Assembly (NCBI RefSeq): GCF_910596095.1
Contig: NC_056545.1
Location: 20,979,067-21,043,066 of the forward strand
Source: Thunnus maccoyii
Taxonomy: Eukaryota > Chordata > Actinopteri > Scombriformes > Scombridae
Reading direction: 5' to 3'
Length of the DNA stretch: 64,000 nucleotides
Shown: positions 52,501 to 64,000 of the stretch, in pieces
How positions within the stretch are numbered: the stretch's first letter is position 1
Layout of the letters: each line of letters begins with the position of its first letter
The notes under the pieces: generated by a model
Databases searched by the model: none
What the model saw: only the letters and a program-made list of their open reading frames with translations
What the model was told of the DNA's origin: nothing
Translations under genes and position numbers: made by a program

Positions 52501-55500
52501 ATGGAGCTCCAGGAGTTGGGCTGGCTGTGTCTGGTGGGTCTCTTCCTAGCCTCCTTGCTCATCGTGCTGGCATGGCTGCTCCAGTACTCGCTGACCGTAT
52601 TGCGGCTGTGGAGAGCAAGGAGGACAGCCAAGCTGGGCAGAGGAGGAACAGCCTCGCTGCAGCTCTCCCTCTCGCAGCCCCGCCAGAGCCAGGCTGCAGG
52701 TGTTTGGGGCTTCCTGATGAAGCTGCGCTCGGGCCGGGATGGGGGACCAGCATCTGAGGCCGGGGTTAAAGGCTTGCTGACCTCCCTGTTCTCCTTCAAG
52801 TCCTTCAGGGAGCACTGGCAGAGAACCTGGATCAAAGCTCTGAATGAGCAAGCCTGCAGGCATGGGGTAAGTTGAGATCTTTAAAGTCCCCCTCCGCTCA
52901 AAAATGTGTTTTTATTCTTGTTCCTTCAGTTGGATGTTTAAGCTTCACTATGCAGAATGATGTATGTGCAGATTTGACACTAGAAGGCTGTTTTCCCATT
53001 CATCTGTTGAAAGTGGAAAGTTTCTCTGTGCTCATTAAAAATCCAATTTGAAGGGGCGGGTCTACGAGCATAATTTGTGACATCACAACTAGTTTGGAGC
53101 CAATCCTGGTTCAACATTCAACTTACACAAGTGTGATATGGAAACTTGAAACTTGCATATTCATAGACTCTGGAATTTTTAATGAGGGAGAAGGAGTAGA
53201 CGTTATTTTAAGGATTTTAACATGGTAATTACACTTTTTTTTTGTGGAAAAAACATATCAGACAGACAATATTGCTCCAAACAGTCTTTTTATTTGTTTT
53301 AATACATGTTCGGAGGGGATGTTTAAGCTGTTATTGGAAGGAGTTGTAGCACAAATCATATTGCAGATGAGGACTGAATAAACATGATGGCAGTGTGTAA
53401 AAGAGCAGGTTACTCCACTAAGCAGAGGCATACATAGTTAAGCAAGGGCTCACACAGTTGGTGTGCCCATGTGCGCTGGAAGAGTGTGTGTGTAGGCAGG
53501 GAGGTGGAGGTGTGGGAGTTGGAGTGTCTCTAATCGGTAAGAGGATGGGGGGGTAGAGCCTTGCGTAACAGCTCTGAATCAATGCGAATAAGAGCGGGGA
53601 GGCAAGACCAGTCAGCGTAGCCACAGTATGAACACCCACACCTCATATAAATAGTCTGATACCTCTGCCTGAGGGTGGAGGGTGGGAGTTGAGGGGTGTT
53701 CAATCACATCAGAAAGAGGCACAATCGATACTGTTGTCCAAGAAAGAAGAACGGTTGTCTCACCTTTCCTGCCGCTCGTAACCTTTGTTGCCAGTGATAA
53801 AGCAGCGTTTGTCAAATTATATTAAAACTGCAGCATTTAGAGTAGAAACCTGGAAGTCACTTTTAAGTCTGAACGAATAACTGCATCACTGTTTTGCCAC
53901 CAAACTAACCAGCTCAGTCTGACCTGCTTCTGATCTGCTTCACACATAACTAGTGGTTTCAGTGTGGTCAGTGCTCCACACAGTAAGCATGTGTTAGAGG
54001 CTTACCATAACTTTCTAAAGGTCTTTCTCCTTTGAAAACAGTTCCTTTGATCTGTGATTCAAAGTCTGCCACACAGTCAGATGTTTCCTATGAGCAGTGG
54101 AAGAGGAGATGGATCCTCTATCCCCCGCTTAGAAAGTGTGTGTGTTGAGGGAGAGATGAGTTGACGGGGAGTTTAAAGGGGTCAGATCAATCTATAGAAG
54201 TGAACGTGGACAACAAACAGCACTCGATTGTTTGATTCATATGGGGTCACCTCACCTCAGCTGATTGAAAGACTTCCTCTCAGATGTTCAAGTAAATACT
54301 TTGAAATATTTGTCCAGTGATGGTGCAGTTGTTGTATATTGGTTTTGGGGGAAAAAAATACATTTGGTCGTAGCCTAATGATGCAATGAATATGACTCTG
54401 TTTGTATGACAAGCTGCTCTTTGCCTGTTTTTAGCACCCAGATTAAAAAGATGTTAGACTCGCCCAACTGTATTTGATGGCAGCACACGCAATGATTGAA
54501 ATCCAAGTTTCATCACCATCATAACCAAATTAATTGATCTGTTTGGCCAAAGGCCGTCTGTCTACCAAGTTTAAACCAAATAATGATAATAATAATAATA
54601 ATAATAATAATGATAAACAGACAGCAATAACCATTGTGATTTTGCACACATTTGCTAAATCTTATAAAACCTTATCATCCAGCTTTACTAGTAATAAATG
54701 TAAATCTGGAAGGAACAGTTTGACATTTTGGAAAATGCCTTTTTTTTCTTTATGAGAAGATATTAGAGCTGCAAGAATTAGTCGATTAATCAATTAGTTG
54801 CCAACTATTAAATGAATCGCCAACTATTTTGATAATCAATTAATTGTTTTGAGTAATTTTTCAAGAAAAAAAGTTCTCTGATTCCTGCCTCTCAGATGAG
54901 AATGTTTTAAGGTTTTCTTTTGTCTTTAATGACAGTAAACTGAATATCTTTGGGTTGATGACTGTTGGTCTTGAGGGCTTTAGGACACAGTGATCAACAT
55001 TTTTCTCCACTTTTGGACCTTTTTCAGACCAAACAACTAATCGATTAATCGAGACAATAATCAACAGATTAATTGATTATGAAAATAATCGTTAGTTGCA
55101 GCCCTAATAGATACCATTTTCGTATTTGCACACTCATTATGAAGTATGAAGTGTTTAGCTTAGCTTAGCATAACTACCGAGGCAAACAGCTAGCCTGGCT
55201 TTGTCAAAAGGGGAAAATAACACTTTCCAGCTTCTCTAAAGCTAATTAACATGTTAACTCTGGTTTGTTTAATCTGTACAAAAGCCAAAAAAGTTGTGGT
55301 TTCACAGGGAGCTATTTCTTGGCCGGGTCAGTGGCTTCTTGGGAGTCTCTGTTGGTTGCCTCGCAACCTCATGACAAGACTCCAAGAAGTCACTGCAACA
55401 AAGTGAACAAGTGTGTTTACCAAAATGTCAAACTGCTCCCTTAAAGTTGGATATTCTTTGTGTCGTGTTCAGAACCTTCATTAAAAATGAAGAGGACAGT

Positions 55501-58500
55501 ACCTTCTCCTTTTGAGAAGGATACATGAAAATGTGTAAACATTACCGTCCTGTATACACACGGTGCTATAGTGGTTGACGTTTCTTCATGTGATTCCCTC
55601 AAGTTACTTTATATATATTCTCTGCATACCACATATGTTTTGGTATGCAGCATTAAGCCCGCTGAGCTTTTTATGTTATCTGTTTTCATCAAAGGGTTAA
55701 GTAGCTTAATTTTTGTGTTGGTAATTAGAGGGCTCAGTGAATCTTTAGAACTGCATCTCTTTCTTTCTTTATGGTGGTAAATGGGAGTGTGCCAGCTTAG
55801 TTATCTTACAATTGCCCAATGGTTATATGATCCAATGTGACCTTTGTTGCTGTCAGTTACTAAGAAACTCAACAACATTAGAGTGACTTTGGGTGAACCT
55901 TGGAGTATGCAGTGAGATTTTAATGGAGTTTCCAGAGGACAAACATGCTGTTTTTCTCTCAAACAATCATGGAAAATAAATCACAATACAATCTAGCTGT
56001 AATTGCTCATAGAACAGATATTCTGTTAGGAATAAAACTAGTAATTTGAATCTAAATCACCCTTTGGCTATAATAAATACACAAGGGAGGCTTATTGTAG
56101 AAAGTAGACAGGCTTCATTTAAGGCGTTGTTTTTTTAGGGTTGCAATGGATATTTTTCAGCAAAAGCCTGATTTAATGTAAGAACCTTATATCTTCATGG
56201 CTCTCTGTAGGTTTGATCTGTGACTGTCTGACTTTTAGGCTTATGAAACACTTGGGGAACCTAAAAGAAAATGCAATTAACAGGCTAGAAAGAAGTAGAA
56301 ACAAGTTTTTCACCTGCCAGTGATAAGTTATATGACGTTTATTTTAAGATAATTCTCCAGACTGAATAAATGCGTCAGTGGCAGTGGAGAGAGAGGGACA
56401 AGCTGTCCACGCCTCTTTGTCCATGTGGCGTTCAGTTTGTGAACTGAGAGTGTGAGCCAAGGCTTCCCGAGCTCACTCATCACAATAAAATATCTACCAG
56501 TCATTGTGTCTGCATGCAGAGCAATCTGATGTTCTGAATGTGTCTGGGGCGTATGCAAATCACTTTTTCACTTTGTTTATGGTACTGATTGGAACATGAC
56601 ACTGAGATTACAAAAGACAAACATTGTTTTACATAGATATACCTAGAGGTATATCTAAGAGCCAGCGTGGCCTTGTGATTGAAGACACAATCCTTGTCTT
56701 GTTTGTTTTAACTTGGTTCACCTTATGTTCTGGCTTTTCACCTCCTCCCTCAAAACTTGATTGGAAAAACCTGCTGTCGGGGGTTTCGTGGAGATATTTT
56801 TTGCTTCTTACATACAATAAGCACCTGCCACCTGCCAGGCATGTTGCTGTGGTCGCTTGGAAAACAGACACTACAGCAACGGCCCAAACTGTGGTCCCAA
56901 AGACTCACGTTCACCTCTGTCTTGCATTTCACAATTATGTTTCTACATCAGCAAAACATGAGCCCCTCCGGAGGAACACAGGGCGATGAAGATACAGCTT
57001 CGGTGTCATCATGTTGGGATTAGCATGCAAATCCTTTATAGCATTAGCCTAAGTACTTCTTCGGCATTTTAGATTGATGCTGACAGAGGTCTTTAAATAA
57101 TTATGTTGAAATTCACCCAAATAAAGGCAAGTTAATTAATAAACAGGGTTCAGCAAAACCTTTCACTCTGCAGGCCCCATTATGTTGGGCTTTTTTTATT
57201 GATTCACAAATGATTTTTCTCCTTTCTCCATGTGAGACTCAACATGATACATGATACTTGAAATGATGCACTGTGGCAGAAAATTTTATTCTGAAACTGT
57301 GGTATCAATCTACTCATTTAACTCTCAGCAAGACATTTAATAAGCATATTTCCCTAAATGTGAAACTGTTCCTTTAATGAAAGAAAATAATTGGCAGGTT
57401 AAGTGAAAATGAAAATAATCGTTAGTTGCAGCTCAAACTATATAGTTGGTCATCATCAAAAAGTGGTGAATGAAAAATATACCATGTTAAAAGTGATTAT
57501 GGGGCCCAATAAATGGGTTCAGGTCCAGCTATTAACCAAACCGTTTATATCATCATAGTTGCCTTATTAATAGCTCTTATTAATGTTTCTATGGTCATGT
57601 TGGATTTGTATGTATTTGCATCAATGTGATGAAGTACGTGCATTTGTTAACTATTTGATTTGCTGGTTTAACCAAAAACAGAAATTCCTGTATCACTGTT
57701 TTATACATTAACAATATCTGAATTTATTTTTCAGAAAATGTATTATATATCACAAATTTGTGGTATAAAATGACATACACCATGATAGAGAATTTTAGCC
57801 ACATTTGATCCATTATTCCTGGATCTTACATGATTTTAAGTCACCCTTTGCCTGAAAAATAGTTGGTCGAAAAGTACCAAATGAAATTAAAGGGAGCTTT
57901 GATTTAGTGTGCGGATACTCCTTCTATCATTTTTATTTAACGCAGAGCTGACAGTGTATTATGACTGCCTCACTCACACTGCCCTGAAACTATCTATTGT
58001 AAGAGTATCATAACCTCTTCAGTATCTTTGCTCTCACTAGAACTGCAGTACAAAAAATCTGAAAGTCTTACAAGGTCCCAAGTTGGGTAATTTGTCGGAA
58101 TATCTTACTCTTTATTCACACATGATGTGGAAAATGAGCTAATATGATATGCAGGCTGGTGTTGCCTGTAAGTGTGGCCTTTCACATCATGGGTTTTTAA
58201 GACTTGCTTGCTCTTAAGATCACTGTGAAACATAATATTCACCGGAAACTGGGTAGCTGCACTCAGTGAGTTAAGCTGTTCACAGTAATGGGGATGAACA
58301 TTACGGATATTTCAGTAGCAATATCAAACATGTTGGATTTTGTCATCAATGCCTTGTATTGTTGGATTTTGGTTTTAAGTTTTAGGTAGAAACTTACATG
58401 GCAAAGTGTGTTTTAGGGTTCATTTTTATTTATAGAGATATTGAGCTTCATAGAGCAGGCTCCTCTGTGCTTGGTGACCTGGTAGTTTTTTATCAGTCTT

Positions 58501-61500
58501 ACATGAAGATGTTCATATCTGTAGTTCACATTCATTTCAGGTCTGACTGTCCTTGTTGATATTCTCTTCGGCCTTCTTGACTTCACTGCAGTAGAGAGTG
58601 ACGCAACGCTTCAATACTCATGGGGGTCCATGTAAACAGTGCAAGCTTACAGCTCATGTATCACTAATTCTTAGTGTCGTCAGAATGCTGCGACCCTCCT
58701 GAGGGGAAACCTGACCCTGACTCCTGAAGTCCAGGATTCAAAATAACAAGACCAGACTAAAAATGATTCAAGAGACTGAATCCTGACAGGGAAGTTGGGA
58801 GTAGTGACATAAACATAGGGAATAGCAGCAAATAGTAAACACAAATGTAGGGCTGGGCGATATGAACAGAATCAAATATCACAATATTTTTGATCAAATA
58901 CCTCGATATCGATATTGCGGCAATATTGTAGGGATGACTATTGCTTTCACATAATATTTACAAAATGAGATTTTTGATAACTAATCATCAGTAACATGGA
59001 TATAATGACTAAGTGGGTAAAGGCAAATAATAGAACAGTCTGTAAGTTCAGAAAATTACATCACTTTACCGTAATGCAGCCTTTAAAACCAGGAAAAGAC
59101 AACAGTTACGCCATATCATGATATTACAATATCCATATCTAGTCTCATATCATAATATCGATATATTGCCCAGCCCTGTACTAATGCTTGCATTTCTATA
59201 TCTATTTGTAGTGGGCATACGTGATATTTAGGTGGGACTACATCAATAACTCAAAATACAGGAAACACTACAACACATGGAAGTATACTGTGTGAGTTTG
59301 ATGGCTCTACAGCTGCATTGTCTTTGGAGAGATAGGTTAGAGGAGAGAATCGCAACCCCAGGGTGAAAAGCAGAGTGGTTGAGCTCTGTCCTTGTGTTGC
59401 AGCTGGGTTCTTCACAGATTTGAAGATATGTCAAGTCTACTGTACCTCCACTGACCCCCACCCCCCTTTTTCTCACTCTCACTGTGCCCCTTTAATAATA
59501 ATGAATTTGGCCTACGGCTTCATTGCAGCTATATGTGGCGAAGGACGTCCGCTTGCTGCATTAACACACACACAGGTCACTAGATGTACTGTACTTGTAT
59601 CCACAAACACTTGTACAATTAACATGACAATCTTTACTTCTTATACCAGTTACAACATCAAATCATCTGATTTAGCTGGCGGTTAATGTGCATGAAACAC
59701 AAGCTATGAGGATGGTTTGCACGGTATTGGTTTTCCTTAAACATAGGCATGTTAAACATAGAAACAACAATCTGTTCAGCAGCATAAAATGCTAACCTCC
59801 ACAGCATATACTGTCTTTTTGGTTTCCCTCCTGCGTCTTTGGACAGTAATTCCATGATGCAGCTTGTTTCATGACTCACTTGTTTATCCAGAGGAAGTGT
59901 CTGTCTGCTGAAGTATCACTGCAGAAGCCTCTGGATATAATCTTGTCTTGGCAAAAGGACTTGATATGGAGCCATTCAGATGTTTCTAGCTGGATTAGCT
60001 CGTGGAGGAGGCTTGAAGGACTGGACCGGTTGGCCTCTTCAGACCTGCGGATCATAATAGCATCGCCAGACTGTGTGTGCATCTGCAGCTGACACATTAT
60101 GTCAAGCTACCGTCACTGGGTTCAGTGGGTGGTAGAGGAGGACTAATAGAGCATACAAGTGTGCATCTGCAGGGAAGGAAGCTCCCTGTCCATTCAAGAT
60201 CAACAAATACAAAGAGCCTGGTGATTAGCCCTAGGCCACAGTTCACATCTTCCCTCTCTGACTGGAAGCTGCTGGTAGATGATTAATGCCCTGTGATTAT
60301 GCTCAAGTAGATTTCTTCTTAACGACAGGGGACGTTAAGCACTCAGCACTCATTTGCTATGATAGTGCAGTAAACTAACCTTTCTATCCCTCGCTCACGG
60401 CCGCTGATAAGATGCAAATTTACCAGCCAGTTTCGCTTCATCAGCCAAAATTTACAGTCTTTCTGTGGCAGACATTAATCTCTCAGGTTACTTGAGTACT
60501 TTACAGAATATATTTACTAAATATAGTTTTTCCAGACAGGCAGTTTAAGTGTGATCGAACTCTGATAAATATCGAGTTGGAAAAACCCATTAAACACACT
60601 TTGGTTTACTTTGGAGAACTGGGACAATCACTCCAACATTTAGCAAAACTGTGTATTCATGTAAAAAAAATGTTTTCAGCTCTAACACCTCTACATTACG
60701 GACAGTAGATTTTTTTGTATATGTTTTCTCAAAATCACTAAACTTACTTCAGAAGTAGTTTTTTGCCATAAGTGTTGTCACTTATGTAACCTGAACCTCA
60801 GATAGACACTACTAAAAGAAAAGGCAGGAAAAGAAGATGAGGGTCAACAAAAGCCACCGGCAGAGTGTATTTCTGGTTGACCCACATGCTTTTCTGAGGC
60901 GTTCAGCCAGTCGGACCCAAAGGGGGTGATTCTGACAAACCTAAAGTGACACCAGAGATGTCCTCAGGAACTATCTCTTTCCAGAAATACCCTGCACGTA
61001 CACACTTGAACAGTGGTGATTCACAAGGACAAATAAGTGGTTATGCTGCTAGCAGTGCCCTATCCATGACAGAATGAGCTCTGTGGCCTCTGCCAGGAGG
61101 ATACACAACACCACAGCGCACCAGATGGCTACATAAGTTCTTTTTGTCACGGATTAGCATTTTTGACATACACAAGACTAAGAGTCTACACTCTACAGCA
61201 ATGTTGCTGCTCCATGCTGATGTTAAGAAGGTATAAAGTTTACCATGTTCACCATCTTAGTTTAGCATATTAGCATGCCAACATTTGCTGATTAACATGA
61301 AACACAAAGTACAGCTGAGGCTGATGAGAATATCAGTTTTTAAAGTATTTAGACATAAACGAAAGTATTGAGCTGCTTGAAATTTGACCTGATGATTGTG
61401 TTAGATTAAAGGTCAGGTAAACACAAGTCAGCACACTTAATCCAATTTCTCAGCAATTCATCCAATACAGTATGTGTAGAGATGTTTCAGTCTGGACCAA

Positions 61501-63882
61501 ATCGGTGGACCAACCAATATGGGCATCCCAAGAACCACGCAGCCAGCCAAGCTGACAAAAATGGAATGGAAACGAAAATCTGATGACCCAACCTCCAGGC
61601 ATGGGTTCAGGCATGCGAGATTTTGATTGACTCATCTTGACAGTCCTGCACTGCTATGTGTCCTAATATGCAGAATTTTTAAGTTGTCAGTTTCTTTTCG
61701 TCATGGATTATTAGCGTGATTGAAATAAAACATCAAGCACGTCATACCACACTCTCTATCCTCATACACTCCCAGCTGCCTAATAAAGGCAAAATGCTGA
61801 GAAACTATCTAAATATAAACGTAATTCTATTGGTTCCCATCATGCTAATTTTTGCAGAATGTGGGTGCCCCAAAAAACCACTGACATTCAGGAGGATTTG
61901 CTCATAACATTGTAATGTTTCTAATTAGCCTCATTGCAAAGATGCCTGTGATGTTTGACTGCAGGGACGCAAACCTTTTTAGCAATATGCATCTATGAGC
62001 CACACACAACCCCGTGATTAATGTTTTTCTAAGGCTACACAATCTGAAATACCTCACATCATATTTGTTCTGCACTTTGGATATAATGAATGGTTGGGTG
62101 ACTGAGCTGTTTTAGAGGCTCCAGCCAACCGAAGTAAACACAGCCGGTTGTAGGGTGTAATCATGTGACTGCAGTGTTGGTCCAGGGAACCTACGTAAGC
62201 TTGCAGCATTGCACTTGGCTTCCTGCCCTTCTGGCTGGACACACCAACACACACGCAGACACAAACTTTGTTACATCATCCTTCCACCTCTGCCCCGCCT
62301 CCGCCGTTGTGTTTGATAGAGATTGGACTTGGACCTAGAGGAACATATGCCCTGACAATAGGGGATTTGTTTTCTCTCACTTACATCTCCTGAGCCAATT
62401 AAAACCATCCAGTGAAACAGATCCTCTGGCACACATACAGAGTGATAGTAGGCCACTGGTGTTTTCACGGTTCTGGTGAATTGTTTTTCTACAGAGATAC
62501 TAATTCCTCTTGTGAAGGGTGTCTTCCAAGTCTAGCGCACAGACAGTAAAAGCTGCTTTTCTGTGACTAAGCATTGACGGAGGCAGTTCTGATAATAGAG
62601 GCTGAAGCACAGTGTCCTCTGAGCAGCTTAAAAGAGTCACATTTTAATGAAACTGAAACTGCATTATTACAAAACCTCATATTAACTTGAATGTACTCCC
62701 TACCAGCCTTTGGTTAAACATATGTTGTAAATCTTTTGCCAGTATCTTCAGGCACTATTCATCCGAATGCACAAATCCACAGTGCTGCTTAAGCTTCAAT
62801 CACTGCTTTGCCACATTACATTAACTTCATGTTTTTTTCTGCATCAGACTTAACACTGACATTTTGTCATGGTGAACCTTTTGTATGAGAAAAAATAATT
62901 ACACATTAATACTCTGGAGTCTATCACAAAGTTTTGCCTAAAGGAACATTTCTGTTTCTGCAAAGATGATGAGGTTGCTGGAGTACAATGTTCATATTTT
63001 TTAAGTGTGTGATTAGAATTATGTGATCAGCAGTGTATGTGACAGTCTACGAGTTCTTCAACCACCGATACCAAACATGCTTAAAATTCATAAATTGCCC
63101 CAGTTAATTTGCATTTTAGTTCAAGTGATAAAGAAGCAGTTTCATTCACTAATTCAGAAGAGATCCATAAGGATTATGACTAACGGCTAGCCAGTCACAT
63201 TAAGGACTGTATCACTGCAGTACAAAACCTTTTATGTCACCCCCAAGTGTCTCTCTTTGTTCTCTTATGTAATATTTAGGGTGTTTGTTCTCTTCCTCTT
63301 TCTCTCCCAGAGCTCCATCCAGATCACTTTTGACAGCAGTCTCCAGTTTACTGCTGCCTCCGCAATAGATAGTGTGACCTGCACTGACCAATCATCACAC
63401 CGAATGGTAGGTCATCTTTGTGGTAAATGTTCATTACAGCTGTTAAAAACACAGGTTTAACTTGTAAAGCCGTCCAGTCACCCAGTCAATTTTAATTGGA
63501 GCAATACATGCCAGAAAATCTGATACAAAAGTTGTGTATGTCATCGTGTAGTTTTTCTTTAACAACAGTAAGACCAGATCATACCATCATATCTTCTCTT
63601 TGACTATTAAAATCAATAGTCAAAGAGAAAATATGATGGTATGAGGACCTTGATACTGTCTGTTAGTAATGACTGAATCTTGTTTTTGCGGAAACATCTC
63701 AAAGGATGAACTTTTTCTCCCTTTCTAGTTTTGTCCTTTGACAGCCTTTTGTTGTTTGACAGGTTTTACACTGTAAATGTTGGGTGGACACAGTGACATT
63801 TCCCGTGACCGTCACCCAGCAGTCACCAGCTGCCGTTTCCATGGATACCTATCAGATCAGTATAGCACCTATGGTGGCAAAG
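52501..63882 (+). CDS. c2cd2l: C2CD2L (TMEM24), exons 1-3, gene continues past right edge
   Basis: Exons seen: 52501-52866 (122 codons), 63311-63406 (32), 63763-63882 (40); all junctions are phase 0 and the last ends in a donor, so this is the N-terminal 194 residues of a protein of about 700. C2CD2L is an ER-anchored lipid transfer protein at ER-plasma membrane contacts that moves phosphatidylinositol in neurons and beta cells. A transmembrane anchor lies at about residues 7-28 (WLCLVGLFLASLLIVLAWLL); the conserved segment SLFSFKSFREHWQRTWIKAL leads into the SMP/TULIP-type lipid-binding domain, whose start (SSIQITF, then VTVTQQSPAAVSMDTY) is in exons 2-3. The C2 domain and tail are outside the window. 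Intron 1 is 10.4 kb and carries several miniature transposons. Confidence 0.95.
52885..53322. mobile_element. TTAA-flanked MITE, copy 2 (related to 39225-39715)
   Basis: Bounded by TTAA at 52881-52884 and 53323-53326. The left end AGTCCCCCTCCG and inverted right end ACATCCCCTCCG agree at 9 of 12 bases. The body is colinear with 39225-39715 but differs by several indels. It begins only 18 bases after the exon 1 donor of c2cd2l. Confidence 0.8.
54582..54612. repeat. (AAT)n microsatellite
   Basis: About ten perfect AAT units in c2cd2l intron 1. Confidence 0.95.
54764..55106. mobile_element. hAT-type MITE (GCTGCAACTA family)
   Basis: Ends TAGAGCTGCAAGAATTAGTC and (inverted) TAGGGCTGCAACTAACGATT, interior rich in ATTAATCGATTA-like palindromic phrases. 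The flanks GAAGATAT and ATAGATAC retain the shared core AGATA, the remnant of an 8-bp duplication. Same family as 1742-2056. Confidence 0.8.
57409..57434. mobile_element. Solo terminus of the GCTGCAACTA MITE family
   Basis: About 26 bases (GAAAATAATCGTTAGTTGCA and neighbours) are nearly identical to the right terminus of the 54764-55106 copy, with no matching left end nearby. Confidence 0.6.
58850..59176. mobile_element. MITE with GGGCTGGGCGATA termini
   Basis: The 327-bp element starts GGGCTGGGCGATATGAACAG and ends with the inverted form (TATTGCCCAGCCC). The flanks TGTA at 58846-58849 and 59177-59180 are identical. The interior is rich in ATATCGATAT-like runs. This end sequence is very common in teleosts. 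Non-coding. Confidence 0.85.
63580..63643 (+). other. Near-perfect 29-bp hairpin in c2cd2l intron 2
   Basis: The left arm 63580-63608 and right arm 63615-63643 are reverse complements over 29 bases with a single mismatch that would be a G-U pair in RNA, separated by a 6-base loop (AAAATC). It lies in the 356-bp intron between c2cd2l exons 2 and 3. It could be a recent local inverted duplication, a foldback transposon relic or a small-RNA precursor. Confidence 0.85.
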
Positions 63883-64000
63883 GTACAAAAGCACACCACC
63901 TGGATTTCGCAATTTGCACATTTGATGGCAGACCTCTAAAACAAATGAAAATATCAGAGCATCATTTGCATTGTTATTCAAATTTGTACCCGTAAATTGC

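Larger units (their letters stand above)
52867..63310 (+). other. c2cd2l intron 1
   Basis: 10.4 kb with no recognised embedded gene. It holds miniature elements at 52885-53322, 54764-55106, 57409-57434 and 58850-59176 and an AAT microsatellite at 54582-54612. Other stretches look unique; small open frames in them show no family resemblance. Confidence 0.6.

Noticed and set aside
52353-52863. Long minus-strand frames opposite c2cd2l exon 1
   Set aside because: Shadows of the GC-rich coding exon on the plus strand, which matches C2CD2L.

Overview
The window is vertebrate, and specifically teleost fish, genomic DNA. It carries intron-rich protein genes whose spliced exons give full-length orthologues of human proteins, fish-style compact introns, and many short non-autonomous DNA transposons with intact end repeats and target-site duplications. 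I could assemble complete coding exon chains (every GT-AG junction checked for phase) for six genes and the first three exons of a seventh. No viral or bacterial genes, CRISPR arrays or convincing RNA genes were seen.

Layout, left to right. 1-4.8 kb: no recognisable gene, two hAT-type miniature transposons and probably the 3' UTR of kat5. 4.9-12.8 kb, minus strand: kat5 (Tip60 MYST histone acetyltransferase; 14 coding exons, 520 aa), its promoter flanked by two inverted copies of one ~400-bp repeat. 12.9-19.5 kb: non-coding, part of it probably the abcg4 3' UTR with a long GT microsatellite. 19.5-29.4 kb, minus strand: abcg4 (half-size ABC sterol transporter; 14 coding exons, 642 aa). 29.4-34.8 kb: non-coding flank with two weak orphan exon candidates. 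34.8-36.0 kb, plus strand: a compact four-exon gene for a secreted protein that is only the C-terminal domain of the transcobalamin/intrinsic factor family. 37.8-40.0 kb, minus strand: a secreted Cys-rich protein with one sushi domain. 41.4-44.8 kb, minus strand: hinfp (histone H4 transcription factor; 9 exons, 489 aa). 46.7-49.8 kb, minus strand: dpagt1 (first enzyme of N-glycan precursor synthesis; 9 exons, 406 aa). 52.5 kb to the right edge, plus strand: c2cd2l/TMEM24 (ER-plasma membrane lipid transfer protein), exons 1-3 only, with a 10.4-kb first intron.

The block abcg4-hinfp-dpagt1-c2cd2l corresponds to the human 11q23.3 neighbourhood of ABCG4, HINFP, C2CD2L and DPAGT1, but the divergent dpagt1/c2cd2l pair is inverted relative to the human order as I recall it, and kat5 (human 11q13) sits beside it. 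The genes are not an operon and do not share a pathway; they are housekeeping or neural genes kept together by ancestry. The most unusual material lies between them: precise TTAA-flanked and 8-bp-TSD miniature transposons, a near-perfect 29-bp hairpin in c2cd2l intron 2, a CCAAT-bearing palindrome upstream of c2cd2l, a change in the ABC signature region of abcg4, and the stand-alone cobalamin-family domain gene. I found no clear evidence for an entirely new system; the best candidates are listed as findings with tests.
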